A stretch of DNA of 35,889 nucleotides from Burkholderiales bacterium (lineage in GTDB: Bacteria; Pseudomonadota; Gammaproteobacteria; Burkholderiales; Casimicrobiaceae). The stretch covers positions 1 through 35,889 of the forward strand of contig JAICKU010000039.1 of assembly GCA_025927765.1 (NCBI GenBank). Direction: 5' to 3'. The position numbers were made by a program, and so were the translations under genes. Positions 16,719 through 24,877 of the stretch are shown here, one piece after another (the stretch's first letter is position 1; each line of letters starts with the position of its first letter). The notes beneath the pieces were generated by a model that saw only the letters and a program-made list of their open reading frames with translations, was not told the DNA's origin and made no database searches.

Positions 16719-17738
16719 ATGCGTCTTCGCCATTTGCCGCTCCGCCTGATCGTCGCGGCGCTCCTCGTCTTTGCGACCGTGCACGCACGCGCCGCCGAAG
16801 TCGACGAAGTCACGCTCGCCAAGCAGTTCGGCATCGGCTCGCTGACCTTCATCGTCATGGAGCAGCAGAAGCTCTACGAGAAGGCACTCGCGGCGGCGAA
16901 CGTCGGACATCCGGTCAAGGTGCGCTGGGTCAAGTTCACCGGCGGCGCGGCGATGAACGACGCGATCCTCTCCGGCGACTTGAGCTTCGCACTCGCCGGC
17001 GTGGGTCCGCTCGCGACGATGTGGGCGAAGACGCGCGACAACCTCAAGGTGATGGGCGTATGCGCGGCGAACTCGATGCCGATGCTGCTCAACACGCGCG
17101 ACCCGAACGTGAAGACGATCGCCGACTTCTCGAGCCGGAACAAGATCGCGCTGCCCGGCGTCAAGGTGTCGATCCAGGCGATCCTGCTCGAGATGGCCGC
17201 GGCGCAGGCGTTCGGCGACGACCAGTACGCGAAGCTCGATCCGCTGACGACGACGCTGTCGCACGCCGACGGCATGGCCGAGCTGCTGTCGCCGAACTCA
17301 CCGATCGACAGCCACTTCACCTCGCCGCCGTACAGCTACCAGGAACTCGAGCATCCGGGCATTCATACGGTGCTGAACAGCTACAAGATCCTCGGCGGCC
17401 CGGGCACGCTCAACACGGTGTACGCGACGACGCGCTTCCGCGCCGAGAATCCGAAGGTGTACGCGGCGTTCCTCACCGCGTTCAGGGAAGCGACCGACTT
17501 CATCAACCATGACAAGCGCGCCGCGGCGCGGCTCTACCTGCAAGGGTCGAACGACAAGTCGCTGACGGAAGACGAGCTCGTGAAGATGCTCGAAAACCCC
17601 GACATCCGCTACACGATGGTGCCCGAGGGTACGATGAAGGTCGTGTCGTTCATGCACAAGCATGGCCGCATCAAGGTCGAGCCCAAGGCGTGGAGCGACA
17701 TGTTCTTTCCCGAGGTGCACGACCTGCCCGGGAATTGA
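16719..17738 (+). CDS. NitT/TauT-family ABC substrate-binding protein, orphan
   Basis: Periplasmic binding protein of the nitrate/sulfonate/aliphatic-compound family (SsuA/TauA/NMT1-like), 339 residues. The start is ATG 16719 with GAGAGG five bases upstream; the longer open frame crosses the divergent promoter. Residues 1-25 are a signal peptide ending ARA-AE. The mature part begins with VTLAKQFGIGSLTFIVMEQQKLYEKA, followed by VKWVKFTGGAAMNDAILSG-like sequence, and FALAGVGPLATMWAKT follows. No permease or ATPase gene of this family is near, so it must use a distant or shared transporter. It is transcribed away from the catabolic operon and may be unrelated to it. Confidence 0.85.
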   Translation: MRLRHLPLRLIVAALLVFATVHARAAEVDEVTLAKQFGIGSLTFIVMEQQKLYEKALAAANVGHPVKVRWVKFTGGAAMNDAILSGDLSFALAGVGPLATMWAKTRDNLKVMGVCAANSMPMLLNTRDPNVKTIADFSSRNKIALPGVKVSIQAILLEMAAAQAFGDDQYAKLDPLTTTLSHADGMAELLSPNSPIDSHFTSPPYSYQELEHPGIHTVLNSYKILGGPGTLNTVYATTRFRAENPKVYAAFLTAFREATDFINHDKRAAARLYLQGSNDKSLTEDELVKMLENPDIRYTMVPEGTMKVVSFMHKHGRIKVEPKAWSDMFFPEVHDLPGN

Positions 17739-17840
17739 GGCGCGCATCGCCGCCGGCCCGCGCTCGACGCCTTCGCGCGCGACCCGCCTGACGTCCACGC
17801 CAGTCCACGATCGCCGCAGACGCGGCAGTCTCGTCACCGC

Positions 17841-17870
17841 TTGACACGCAACCTTTTGGTTCCCTATACT
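17841..17870 (+). promoter_or_regulatory. Consensus sigma-70 promoter of the ArsR/SRPBCC pair
   Basis: TTGACA (17841-17846), an 18-base spacer and TATACT (17865-17870). Transcription would begin near 17877, about 25 bases before the ArsR start. The upstream part of the gap after 17738 shows no other feature. Confidence 0.75.
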
Positions 17871-17895
17871 GCAAACAGGCAACCATCGGGTTGCC
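17848..17895. promoter_or_regulatory. Two operator-like palindromes in the ArsR promoter
   Basis: GCAACC-TTTT-GGTTCC (17848-17863) lies in the spacer, and GGCAACC-ATCG-GGTTGCC (17878-17895) covers the expected transcription start. The two share the core CAACC-N4-GGTT and are 31 bases apart, about three helical turns. They fit an autorepressed ArsR-type gene. Confidence 0.65.
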
Positions 17896-17902
17896 TCTCG
17901 AC

Positions 17903-18226
17903 ATGGACGACGACGCCGTCTTTCACGCCCTGGCCGACGCCAGCCGCCGGATGCTCCTCGACCGCCTGCGCAAGCGGAACGGGCAGACGCTTGGCGAGCT
18001 GTGCGAAGGCCTTGCCATGACGCGCCAGGCGGTGGCGAAGCACCTGTCCATCCTCGAAGGAGCGAACCTCGTCGCGTCGCAACGGCGCGGCCGGGAGAAG
18101 CTCCACTTCATCAACGTCGTACCCATCAACGCGATCGCGGAGCGATGGATGGCGAAATTCGACCGTCCTCGTCTTCGCGCGCTCTCGAACCTGAAGCGTG
18201 CCCTCGAAGGAGACGATCATGAGTAA
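17903..18226 (+). CDS. ArsR-family winged-helix regulator
   Basis: 107-residue repressor of the metal-independent ArsR group that is usually paired with SRPBCC proteins. The helix-turn-helix reads TLGELCEGLAMTRQAVAKHLSILEGANLVASQRRGREKLHF, with the recognition helix RQAVAKHLSIL. No Cys-pair metal motif (ELCVCDL) is present, so a metal sensor is unlikely. The start is ATG 17903; an in-frame TTG at 17891 falls inside the operator. It overlaps the SRPBCC gene by eight bases, so the two are coexpressed. It probably binds the two palindromes in its own promoter. Confidence 0.9.
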   Translation: MDDDAVFHALADASRRMLLDRLRKRNGQTLGELCEGLAMTRQAVAKHLSILEGANLVASQRRGREKLHFINVVPINAIAERWMAKFDRPRLRALSNLKRALEGDDHE

Positions 18227-18671
18227 CGCAGCGAGCAGCCAATTCGTCTACGTCACCTATATCCGCACGACGCCCGAGCGCCTGTGGTCGGCGCTGACCA
18301 CACCCGAATTCATGCGGCAATACTGGTTCGACGCGTACTTCGATACCGATTGGAAGCAGGGGTCGCCGTGGAAGCTCGTGTTCAGCGATGGACGCCTGGC
18401 GGACTCCGGGAAGATCGTCGAGATCGATCCTCCGAAACGCCTCGCGCTCGAATGGCGCAACGAATGGAGTCCCGAGATCAAGGACGAGGGTTATGGCCGT
18501 TGCACGATGGACCTCGAGCCCGTCGACGGCGCCGTGAAGCTCACGGTGACGCACTCGATGGAGCGTCCGGAATCGAAGCTCGTCCGCGCGGTGTCGGGCG
18601 GATGGCCGAAGATCCTCTCCAACCTGAAGTCGCTGCTCGAGACCGGGTCGCTCGCCATCAGCAGCAAATAG
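18219..18671 (+). CDS. SRPBCC / AHSA1-like (Activator of Hsp90 ATPase homologue) protein
   Basis: 150-residue START-like protein with a hydrophobic ligand cavity. Family landmarks are VYVTYIRTTPERLWSALTTPEFMRQYWF (10-37), WKQGSPWKL, the GKIVEIDPPKRLALEW block, and the C-terminal helix GGWPKILSNLKSLLETG. The start at 18219 has AAGGAGA upstream inside the ArsR gene. Pairs of ArsR and AHSA1 genes are widespread, but the ligand and role are mostly unknown. A strong hairpin follows the stop. Confidence 0.9.
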   Translation: MSNAASSQFVYVTYIRTTPERLWSALTTPEFMRQYWFDAYFDTDWKQGSPWKLVFSDGRLADSGKIVEIDPPKRLALEWRNEWSPEIKDEGYGRCTMDLEPVDGAVKLTVTHSMERPESKLVRAVSGGWPKILSNLKSLLETGSLAISSK

Positions 18672-18679
18672 GCAGCCGA

Positions 18680-18707
18680 TGCGGCTCGGCGTCCCCGCCG
18701 AGCCGCA
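18680..18707. terminator. Hairpin between convergent SRPBCC and M20 genes
   Basis: TGCGGCTCGGCG and CGCCGAGCCGCA pair perfectly over twelve bases around a TCCC loop, filling the 39-base gap between two convergent genes. No T tract is seen on either side, so it would be a strong stem acting without a classic U run. Confidence 0.6.
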
Positions 18708-18710
18708 CTG

Positions 18711-19841
18711 CTAGACCTCGCACCAGCGGCGGATGATTTCCTCGTACGCGCCGACCGCTTCGCGGATGCGCTCCGCGACGCAGTACTCGTCGGTCTGGTG
18801 CGCCATCTGCGGCTCGCCCGGACCGAGGATCACGGTCGGCGGCATGCCGTACGCAGGACGGAGCGCGGCCGCGTCGGTGAAATAGGAGACGGAGCGCGCC
18901 TGCGGCGCTTCGCCGAGGATCGGCGTCATCACGTCGAACACTTCGCGCACCCAGTCGTCGCGCGTGTCGGTATGCACGCCGCCGACGTCGAGCCGCGTCT
19001 GCAACTCGACGTCCGGCCCGAGACGCTCGCGCAAGCGTTCGTGGAGCGCGTTGTGGTCCTGTCCCGGCACGGTTCGGATGTCGATGCCGATACGCGCCTC
19101 GTCGGGCACCGAATTGATGTTGAGGCCCCCGTGAAACGTGCCGACGTTGAGCGTGGGCGCGCCGAGCAGCGGATGCGGCGCGATGCCGAAGTCGAAATGC
19201 TCGAGCGCGGCGACTGCGCGCGCCGCCTTGTACACCGCGTTGTCGCCGCGCTCGGGCATCGAGCCGTGCGCGGTCACGCCGTGCGTGCGCGCTTCGAGCC
19301 AGAACGCGCCCTTGTGGCCAACGAGCGGATAGTTCGACGTCGGCTCGGCGACGAGCAGCGCGCCCGCACGTCCCAGGGCCCCCTGCTTCCTCGCGAGGTG
19401 GAACGCGCCTTCGCAGCCCGTCTCCTCGCCGCCGGTGATCACGAGCTCGAGTCCGGGCGAGCCCGCGAGGCGATCGCGAAACGCGAGCGCCGCGACGACG
19501 AACGCCGCCACGCCGCTCTTCATGTCGCTCGACCCGCGCCCGTACATGCGGCCGGCGTCGGTCTCGCCCGCGAATGGATCCTTGCGCCACGGTGACGCGC
19601 CGAGCGGCACCGTGTCGATGTGACCGGTGAGGCCGAGCGGCCGCTTGTCGGCCTTGCCACCGATCGACGCGACGACGCACGTGCGCCGCTCGCCGTACGG
19701 GTGGTAGTCGACGCGAAAGCCCGCGTCGGCCAGCAGATCACCGAGATGGCGCGCGCAGCCCGTTTCGTCGCCGGTCGGGTTGATCGTGTCGAATTGCAGC
19801 AGCTCCTTCGTGAGCTCGACTGCGTTGCGTTCGTTCGTCAT
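18711..19841 (-). CDS. M20 family deacylase (ArgE/DapE type)
   Basis: Metal-dependent amidohydrolase of the acetylornithine deacetylase / succinyl-diaminopimelate desuccinylase family, 376 residues. The two-zinc site is complete: His74 and Asp76 in GHIDTVP, Asp106 in GRGSSDMKSG, Glu139 and Glu140 in GGEETG, Glu166 in VAEPT, and His348 in QMAHQTDEY. The start is ATG 19841. It is the last gene of the liv operon, 14 bases after livF, and is not in an arginine or lysine cluster. It therefore more likely removes an acyl group from a compound imported by the Liv system than serves biosynthesis. The exact substrate is unknown. Confidence 0.88.
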   Translation of the reverse strand: MTNERNAVELTKELLQFDTINPTGDETGCARHLGDLLADAGFRVDYHPYGERRTCVVASIGGKADKRPLGLTGHIDTVPLGASPWRKDPFAGETDAGRMYGRGSSDMKSGVAAFVVAALAFRDRLAGSPGLELVITGGEETGCEGAFHLARKQGALGRAGALLVAEPTSNYPLVGHKGAFWLEARTHGVTAHGSMPERGDNAVYKAARAVAALEHFDFGIAPHPLLGAPTLNVGTFHGGLNINSVPDEARIGIDIRTVPGQDHNALHERLRERLGPDVELQTRLDVGGVHTDTRDDWVREVFDVMTPILGEAPQARSVSYFTDAAALRPAYGMPPTVILGPGEPQMAHQTDEYCVAERIREAVGAYEEIIRRWCEV

Positions 19842-19855
19842 GTTTACCTTCCCCG

Positions 19856-20566
19856 TTAACCGAAATACGCGCGGCGCACCTCTTCGTTGTTGCGCAGCTC
19901 GGCCGCCGTGCCCTGCGCCACGACGCGGCCCTGCGACAACACGTAGCCGCGATGCGCGATCGCGAGCGTCTGATGCGCGTTCTGCTCGACCAGCAGCACG
20001 GTGACACCCTGTTCGTTCACGCGCCGGATCACGTCGAAATTCTGCGCCACGAAGCGCGGCGACAGGCCGAGCGACGGCTCGTCGATCAGCAGCATGCGCG
20101 GGCCCGCCATCAATCCACGGCCGATCGACAGCATCGCCTGCTCGCCGCCCGACATCGTTCCCGCGAGTTGCGTCGTGCGTTCCTCGAGACGTGGAAAGAC
20201 GCGATACACGTCGCGCAGCCGTTCGCGGATCGTGTCGTCGTCCGCTTCGCGGTAGGCCCCGAGGCGAAGGTTCTCCTCGATGGTGAGCTTGGGAAACACC
20301 TTGCGTCCTTCGGGAATGCATGCGATGCCGAGCCCGATGACGCGATGCGTGGGCAGGCCGCCGATGTCCGCATCGTCGAACAGGATGCGGCCGCGGCGCG
20401 GCGGTGTGAGGCCGAGGATCGAGCGCACGAGCGTCGTCTTGCCCGACCCGTTCGAGCCGAGGATGCACGTGATCTCGCCCGTACGCGCGGCGATGCTGAC
20501 GTCCATCAGCACGTCCGCGCGATCGTAGCCCGCGAACAACCCTTCGACGGCGAGCGAAGCACTCAT
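19856..20566 (-). CDS. livF: Branched-chain amino-acid-type ABC transporter ATPase LivF
   Basis: Second ATPase of a HAAT-family importer, 236 residues, the normal LivF size. Walker A is GSNGSGKT (about 36-43), the signature region reads MSGGEQAMLSIGRGLM, Walker B is MLLIDEPSLGLSP, and the C-terminal LVEQNAHQTLAIAHRGYVLSQG is diagnostic for LivF. I choose ATG 20566, 22 bases after the livG stop; the frame is open further upstream but overlaps livG. Confidence 0.93.
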   Translation of the reverse strand: MSASLAVEGLFAGYDRADVLMDVSIAARTGEITCILGSNGSGKTTLVRSILGLTPPRRGRILFDDADIGGLPTHRVIGLGIACIPEGRKVFPKLTIEENLRLGAYREADDDTIRERLRDVYRVFPRLEERTTQLAGTMSGGEQAMLSIGRGLMAGPRMLLIDEPSLGLSPRFVAQNFDVIRRVNEQGVTVLLVEQNAHQTLAIAHRGYVLSQGRVVAQGTAAELRNNEEVRRAYFG

Positions 20567-20588
20567 GCGTTGATCGTCATCCAGCCCT

Positions 20589-21407
20589 TCACGCTTCGGC
20601 AACCGCCTGTCCCAGGTACGCCTCCTGCACTGCAGGATCCGACGCAACCACCCGGAACGGTCCCTCGGCGATCTTCTCGCCGTAATTGAGGACAACGCAC
20701 CGCTCGGTCATGCGCTCGATCACGTTCATCTCGTGTTCGATGATCACGATCGTGAGCTCGCCCCGCGCTGCGCGGATCTGCAGGATGTCGTCCATCAGCT
20801 CGCGCGTCTCGCCACGCGTCATGCCCGCCGACGGCTCGTCGAGCAGGAGCAGCCGCGGCGCGTTGACGAGCGCACGGCAGATTTCCACGCGCCGGCGATC
20901 GATCATGTCGAGCGCTGCGGCGGCCTCGAACAGACGGCTCGAAAGGCGGGGATTGAACGTTGCAGCGAGGCTGCGCGCCGCCTCGACGCACTCGTCGTAT
21001 TGGCGCCGCAGCGCGCCGCGGCGAAGCACGTTGAACGACACGCGATGATCGAGCCGCAGATGGTTGCCGATCATCACGTTGTCGAAGACGGTGAGTGGCA
21101 GGCACAGCCGCGAGCGCTGGAACGTGCGCGCGATGCCGGCGCGGCATACCTGCTGCGGCGAAGCGCCGATGATGTCGCGGCCGCCGAATTCGACGCGCCC
21201 CGCACTTGGCCGATACAGCCCGGTCAGCACATTGAAGAACGTCGTCTTGCCGGAGCCGTTGGGTCCGATCAAGCCGAGGATCTCGCCGCTCGCGACGGAG
21301 AGATCGAGCGCGTCGAGCGCGAGCAATCCGCCGAAGCGCATCGTCAGGCCGTGACACGCCAGCAGCGGTGCGACAACGGACGCCGTGCTTTGCCGTGGCT
21401 GCGTCAT
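20589..21407 (-). CDS. livG: Branched-chain amino-acid-type ABC transporter ATPase LivG
   Basis: First ATPase of the importer, 272 residues. Walker A is GPNGSGKT (48-55), the Q-loop is in GIARTFQRSRLCLPLTVFDN, Walker B is LLLLDEPSAGM (186-196), and the switch is IIIEHEMNVIERM-like. The ABC signature is unusual: where LSYGQ or LSGGQ is expected the protein has LDMID (166-170) followed by RRRVEICRAL. The start at 21407 overlaps the livM stop by ATGA, so translation is coupled. Substrate class cannot be read from the ATPase. Confidence 0.92.
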   Translation of the reverse strand: MTQPRQSTASVVAPLLACHGLTMRFGGLLALDALDLSVASGEILGLIGPNGSGKTTFFNVLTGLYRPSAGRVEFGGRDIIGASPQQVCRAGIARTFQRSRLCLPLTVFDNVMIGNHLRLDHRVSFNVLRRGALRRQYDECVEAARSLAATFNPRLSSRLFEAAAALDMIDRRRVEICRALVNAPRLLLLDEPSAGMTRGETRELMDDILQIRAARGELTIVIIEHEMNVIERMTERCVVLNYGEKIAEGPFRVVASDPAVQEAYLGQAVAEA

Positions 21408-22579
21408 CTCGGTGCCGGAAAGTAGCGGCGAACCGGACGCGGCAGCAGGCCTTCCGGTCGAAACAGCAGAATGAGGACCACGAGGATGCCGTACAGCAGG
21501 AAGCGGTACTCCTGGATGAACTGCAGCTTCTGCGGCACGACGATGATGATGAGCGCCGCGGGGACGATGCCGAGGGGATTGCCGATGCCGCCAAGGATCA
21601 GGATCGACACGAGGATCAGCGACTCGCCGAACGTGAAGTTGTTCGGCGCGATGAAGCCCTGCATCATCGCGTAGACCGCACCGGCCAGGCCGCACAGGAA
21701 ATTACCCAGCGTGAACGCGATGATCTTCGCGCGCGCAATGCCGATGCCGAACGCGGCCGCCGCGGTTTCGTCGAGGCGCACGGCGTCGAACGTGAGGCCG
21801 ATCCACGAACGATCGACGCGCCGCGAGAACACGTACGCGCCGAGCGCCAAGGCGAGCGCGAGCACCACGTAGTTCACGTAGAACGACGCGCTCGCGCCGC
21901 CAATGTCGACGTCGCGGTTGAACCGCCATCCGAAGAGATCGATGCCCGGCAATTTCAGTCCCTGCGGGCCGCCGAGCGCGTTGTTCACTTCGAGAAACGT
22001 GCTGAACAGGATGCCGAATGCGATCGTCACGAGCGCCGCGTAATAGCCACGCGTGCGCAGCACCGGCAGGATCAGCAGCGAGCCCACAAGCGCCGCGACG
22101 ATCGCGCCGCACACGATGCCGAAGAGATGCGGCACGCCCTGCTTGGCGAGCACGGCGGCGGTATACGCGCCAGTGCCGAAGAATGCGGCGCCCGCGAAAT
22201 TGACGATGCCGCAATAGCCGGTCTGGATGTCGAGGCCGATGCAGGCGACCACGAACAGCATGACCGTGCAGAGCATCAGCAGCGGATACGGCTGGTCGTG
22301 GAGCGCGGCCGCGACTGCGAGCACACCGATCGCGGCAAAGGCCACGCCCATGCGCGGACGGCGCGCGAGCGCCAGGCCGTAACGCTTCGCCACTGCACTG
22401 CGCTGCGCGAGCACGAACGCGATGGCCGCCACCGCCAGCAACGCGCCCAGGATTGCGACGCGATCGGTCACGAGAAACGCCCACAGCCACGCGGCCACCG
22501 CGGCGATGCCGAGCGCCGCGACCGGCAGGTCGGAGGCGCGCGCGGGCGCGCGCACATCGGCCTCGAGCGGCACCCTCAT
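21404..22579 (-). CDS. livM: Branched-chain amino-acid-type ABC transporter permease LivM
   Basis: 391-residue permease with about ten membrane segments. It has an extended N-terminal part before the conserved core that starts near residue 85. Family motifs include GLDIQTGYCGIVNFAGAAFFGTGAYTAAVL and, near the end, GGIGNPLGIVPAALIIIVVPQKLQFI, a variant of the GG.G...G.. loop. It pairs with LivH to form the channel. It lies 37 bases downstream of livH in the operon. Confidence 0.93.
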   Translation of the reverse strand: MRVPLEADVRAPARASDLPVAALGIAAVAAWLWAFLVTDRVAILGALLAVAAIAFVLAQRSAVAKRYGLALARRPRMGVAFAAIGVLAVAAALHDQPYPLLMLCTVMLFVVACIGLDIQTGYCGIVNFAGAAFFGTGAYTAAVLAKQGVPHLFGIVCGAIVAALVGSLLILPVLRTRGYYAALVTIAFGILFSTFLEVNNALGGPQGLKLPGIDLFGWRFNRDVDIGGASASFYVNYVVLALALALGAYVFSRRVDRSWIGLTFDAVRLDETAAAAFGIGIARAKIIAFTLGNFLCGLAGAVYAMMQGFIAPNNFTFGESLILVSILILGGIGNPLGIVPAALIIIVVPQKLQFIQEYRFLLYGILVVLILLFRPEGLLPRPVRRYFPAPR

Positions 22580-22616
22580 ACCTCGGCCTCGTCGGACCGT
22601 CGGGATCGCGCCCCGC

Positions 22617-23537
22617 TCACACCCGCTCGCTCGTCGGCTCCGCGATCAGCCCGGTAGGTTTCCACGTCATCAGGATGATCACGACGGCGAACGCGAACAC
22701 GTTGTTGTAGGCGCTCGATACCGGCAGCGCAACCGAGCCGATCGTCTGCAGCGCGGCGAACAGGAACCCGCCGATGATCGCGCCGTAGATGCTGCCCAAG
22801 CCACCGACCACCGCGGCGCTGAAGCCGATCACGCCGAGCAGCAGCCCGATGTCGAAGTTGACCTCGTTATAGTAGAGACCGTACACGACGCCGGCAATGC
22901 CGGCGAGCGCCGAGCCGATGGCGAACGTGACGAGCACGATGCGCTGGAAGTCGATGCCCATCACGCGCGCGGTCTCGCTGTCCTGCGCCACCGCGCGGAT
23001 CGCGAGGCCGAGGCGCGTGCGCCGCACGACGAGGTTCACGACGAAAATCGTCGCGAGCCCGACGACCAGCAGGATCGTCGTGTCGAGCCGCAGCGTGAAG
23101 TTGCCGAGGTTGACCGACGCGGTCGGCAGCAGCCGCGGAAACGGCTGCGGATTCGAACCGTTGGGGTAGAAGAGCCGCACGAGCTCGCGCAGGATCGAGC
23201 CCAGCATCAACGTGATCAGCAGCGTGTTGAACGCGGGCGCTGCGCGAAGCGGCAGCACGAGATAACGCGCGATCAGTGCGCCGAGCAGCGCCATCGCGAG
23301 CGCGGCCGCGCACGCGACGACGATCACCACGAGTCCGGGCACGGCAACGCCGAGCCCATGCAGCGCGAGGTACGTGGCGAGCGCCACGAAGGCGCCCGCC
23401 ATGACGACGTCACCGTGCGCGAACTGGATCACGTCGAGCACGCCGAAGAACAGCGTGAACCCGACGGCGACCATCGCGTAGATGACGCCGAGCATCAGGC
23501 CATTGAACGCGTACTGCGCGAGAACGCCGGGATCCAT
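22617..23537 (-). CDS. livH: Branched-chain amino-acid-type ABC transporter permease LivH
   Basis: 306-residue permease. The N-terminus LAQYAFNGLMLGVIYAMVAVGFTLFFGVLDVIQFAHGDVVMAGAF is the standard LivH signature. The EAA-like loop region contains RAVAQDSETARVMGID, and GGLGSIYGAIIGGF follows. About eight membrane segments are expected. It follows livK with a 42-base gap. Confidence 0.94.
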   Translation of the reverse strand: MDPGVLAQYAFNGLMLGVIYAMVAVGFTLFFGVLDVIQFAHGDVVMAGAFVALATYLALHGLGVAVPGLVVIVVACAAALAMALLGALIARYLVLPLRAAPAFNTLLITLMLGSILRELVRLFYPNGSNPQPFPRLLPTASVNLGNFTLRLDTTILLVVGLATIFVVNLVVRRTRLGLAIRAVAQDSETARVMGIDFQRIVLVTFAIGSALAGIAGVVYGLYYNEVNFDIGLLLGVIGFSAAVVGGLGSIYGAIIGGFLFAALQTIGSVALPVSSAYNNVFAFAVVIILMTWKPTGLIAEPTSERV

Positions 23538-23579
23538 CGAGTTGCGTGCGACCGGTGGCAGCAGCGACTATCGCGCGCG

Positions 23580-24749
23580 CTACTTGCCGCCGGCCAGCTT
23601 GCGCTTACCCTTCGCGTAGTCGCTGTCGCCCCACACGACCCACTTGCCGTCCTGCACGACGTAGGCGGTGACGATCGGCACCACGTTCTGACCGTGCGCG
23701 TCGAAGGTGATCGGTCCCACGATCGACTGATGGTCCTTCGTCTTCGCGAGCTCGGCCGTCACTGCCTTGCGGTTCGGGCCCACCTTCTCGATCGCGTCCA
23801 TGATCAGGTTCGCCGCGACGAACGCGTAGGGTCCGTACGCCTCGGGAGGCTCGCCGTACTTGTGCGCCGCGTACTGATCGAGGAAGAACTTGCCGCCCGG
23901 CAACTTGTCGATCGGCGCACCGTCGATGAACGCGATGGTGCCTTCGGCGAGCGGGCCGAGCGCCTGGATGTACGAATCGGACACGATGCCCGACGTGCCT
24001 TCGAACTGCGACTTGATGCCGAGCTTGTCCATCTGGCTCCGCAGCCGCACGCCGATGGGCGTGAGCCCGCCGAAGTAGACGACGTCGGGATTGAGTTCCT
24101 TGACCTTGGTGAGGATGGCCGTGAAGTCCTGCTGGTCGGCGCCGACGCCAAAGTCGGCGAGGATCTTGCCGCCGTCCTGCGTCAGGAACTTCGTGAAATA
24201 CTCGTCGTGGCCCTTCCCGTAGTCGGTGGTGTCGTGGATGATCACCCAGGTCTTGTACCCGAGGCCGGTCACGAGCTTGGCGTTGACCTCGTTCTGGTTG
24301 ATCATCGTGCCGTTGACACGGTGGATCTCCGGATAGTCGTTGCCGTAGGTGATCGCGGGCAACACCGCACCCCACACGATGACCGGCAGGCCGAACTTGT
24401 GATACGTATCGACGGTGGCGATGGCCACGGCCGAGCAGTAATGCGTGACGCCGGCAATGATGCCGTTGTCGGCGCCCGCCTTCGTCGCAACCTGCACGCC
24501 GATGTCGGGCTTGCACTGGTCGTCGAGCTTGACCATGTCGAACGTGTATTTGGCTTTGGCATCGGCGTTGTGCAGTTGCACGGCGAGGTCCGCGGAATTT
24601 CGGCCGCCGAGGCCGAGCGCGGCGTTGCCGCCGGTGAGCGGGCCGATGAACACGATCTTCACCGTCTCCTTCGCGTGCAGGGCCGTCGGCGACATCGCGG
24701 CCACGCACGCAAATGCGAGCGTGCAGGCCGTGACGAGAAAACGCTGCAT
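23580..24749 (-). CDS. livK: Branched-chain amino-acid-type (HAAT) substrate-binding protein
   Basis: Periplasmic receptor of the Liv-type importer, 389 residues. The start is ATG 24749 with AAAGGAGG upstream. A signal peptide spans about 1-26 and ends LHA. The mature protein begins ETVKIVFIGPLTGGNAALGLGGRNSADLAVQ and keeps the two-lobed family pattern: KLDDQCKPDIGVQVATK, then IAGVTHYCSAVAIA, then PDVVYFGGLTPIGVRLRSQM. Family members bind amino acids, amides, urea or aromatic acids. The adjacent amidase and deacylase genes suggest an amide or N-acyl ligand. Confidence 0.92.
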   Translation of the reverse strand: MQRFLVTACTLAFACVAAMSPTALHAKETVKIVFIGPLTGGNAALGLGGRNSADLAVQLHNADAKAKYTFDMVKLDDQCKPDIGVQVATKAGADNGIIAGVTHYCSAVAIATVDTYHKFGLPVIVWGAVLPAITYGNDYPEIHRVNGTMINQNEVNAKLVTGLGYKTWVIIHDTTDYGKGHDEYFTKFLTQDGGKILADFGVGADQQDFTAILTKVKELNPDVVYFGGLTPIGVRLRSQMDKLGIKSQFEGTSGIVSDSYIQALGPLAEGTIAFIDGAPIDKLPGGKFFLDQYAAHKYGEPPEAYGPYAFVAANLIMDAIEKVGPNRKAVTAELAKTKDHQSIVGPITFDAHGQNVVPIVTAYVVQDGKWVVWGDSDYAKGKRKLAGGK

Positions 24750-24833
24750 GGCAATCCTCCTTTGTGTCTTTGTTGATGTTGACGGCGTGACGGCCCGATA
24801 CGTCCCGCGATCGCCGCCGCGCCGCGCGGTTCG

Positions 24834-24839
24834 ATTGTA
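24834..24839 (-). promoter_or_regulatory. Probable -10 box of the liv operon
   Basis: TACAAT on the minus strand, in an otherwise very GC-rich gap, about 85 bases before livK. The -35 (TTCGCC-like at 18 bases) is poor, so an activator may be needed. Confidence 0.4.
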
Positions 24840-24877
24840 GTCCTCGGCACCCTTTGCGGCGAACCCGGGAGACCGAC

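Noticed and set aside
16393-16788. Long N-terminal extension of the first Rieske gene
   Set aside because: It would cover the TTGACA/TATTCT promoter and operator and has no similarity to Rieske proteins.
22422-24776. 784-residue plus-strand open frame opposite livM, livH and livK
   Set aside because: It runs antisense to clear transporter genes, consists mainly of Arg, His, Asp and Glu, and has no domain; a common artefact in GC-rich DNA.
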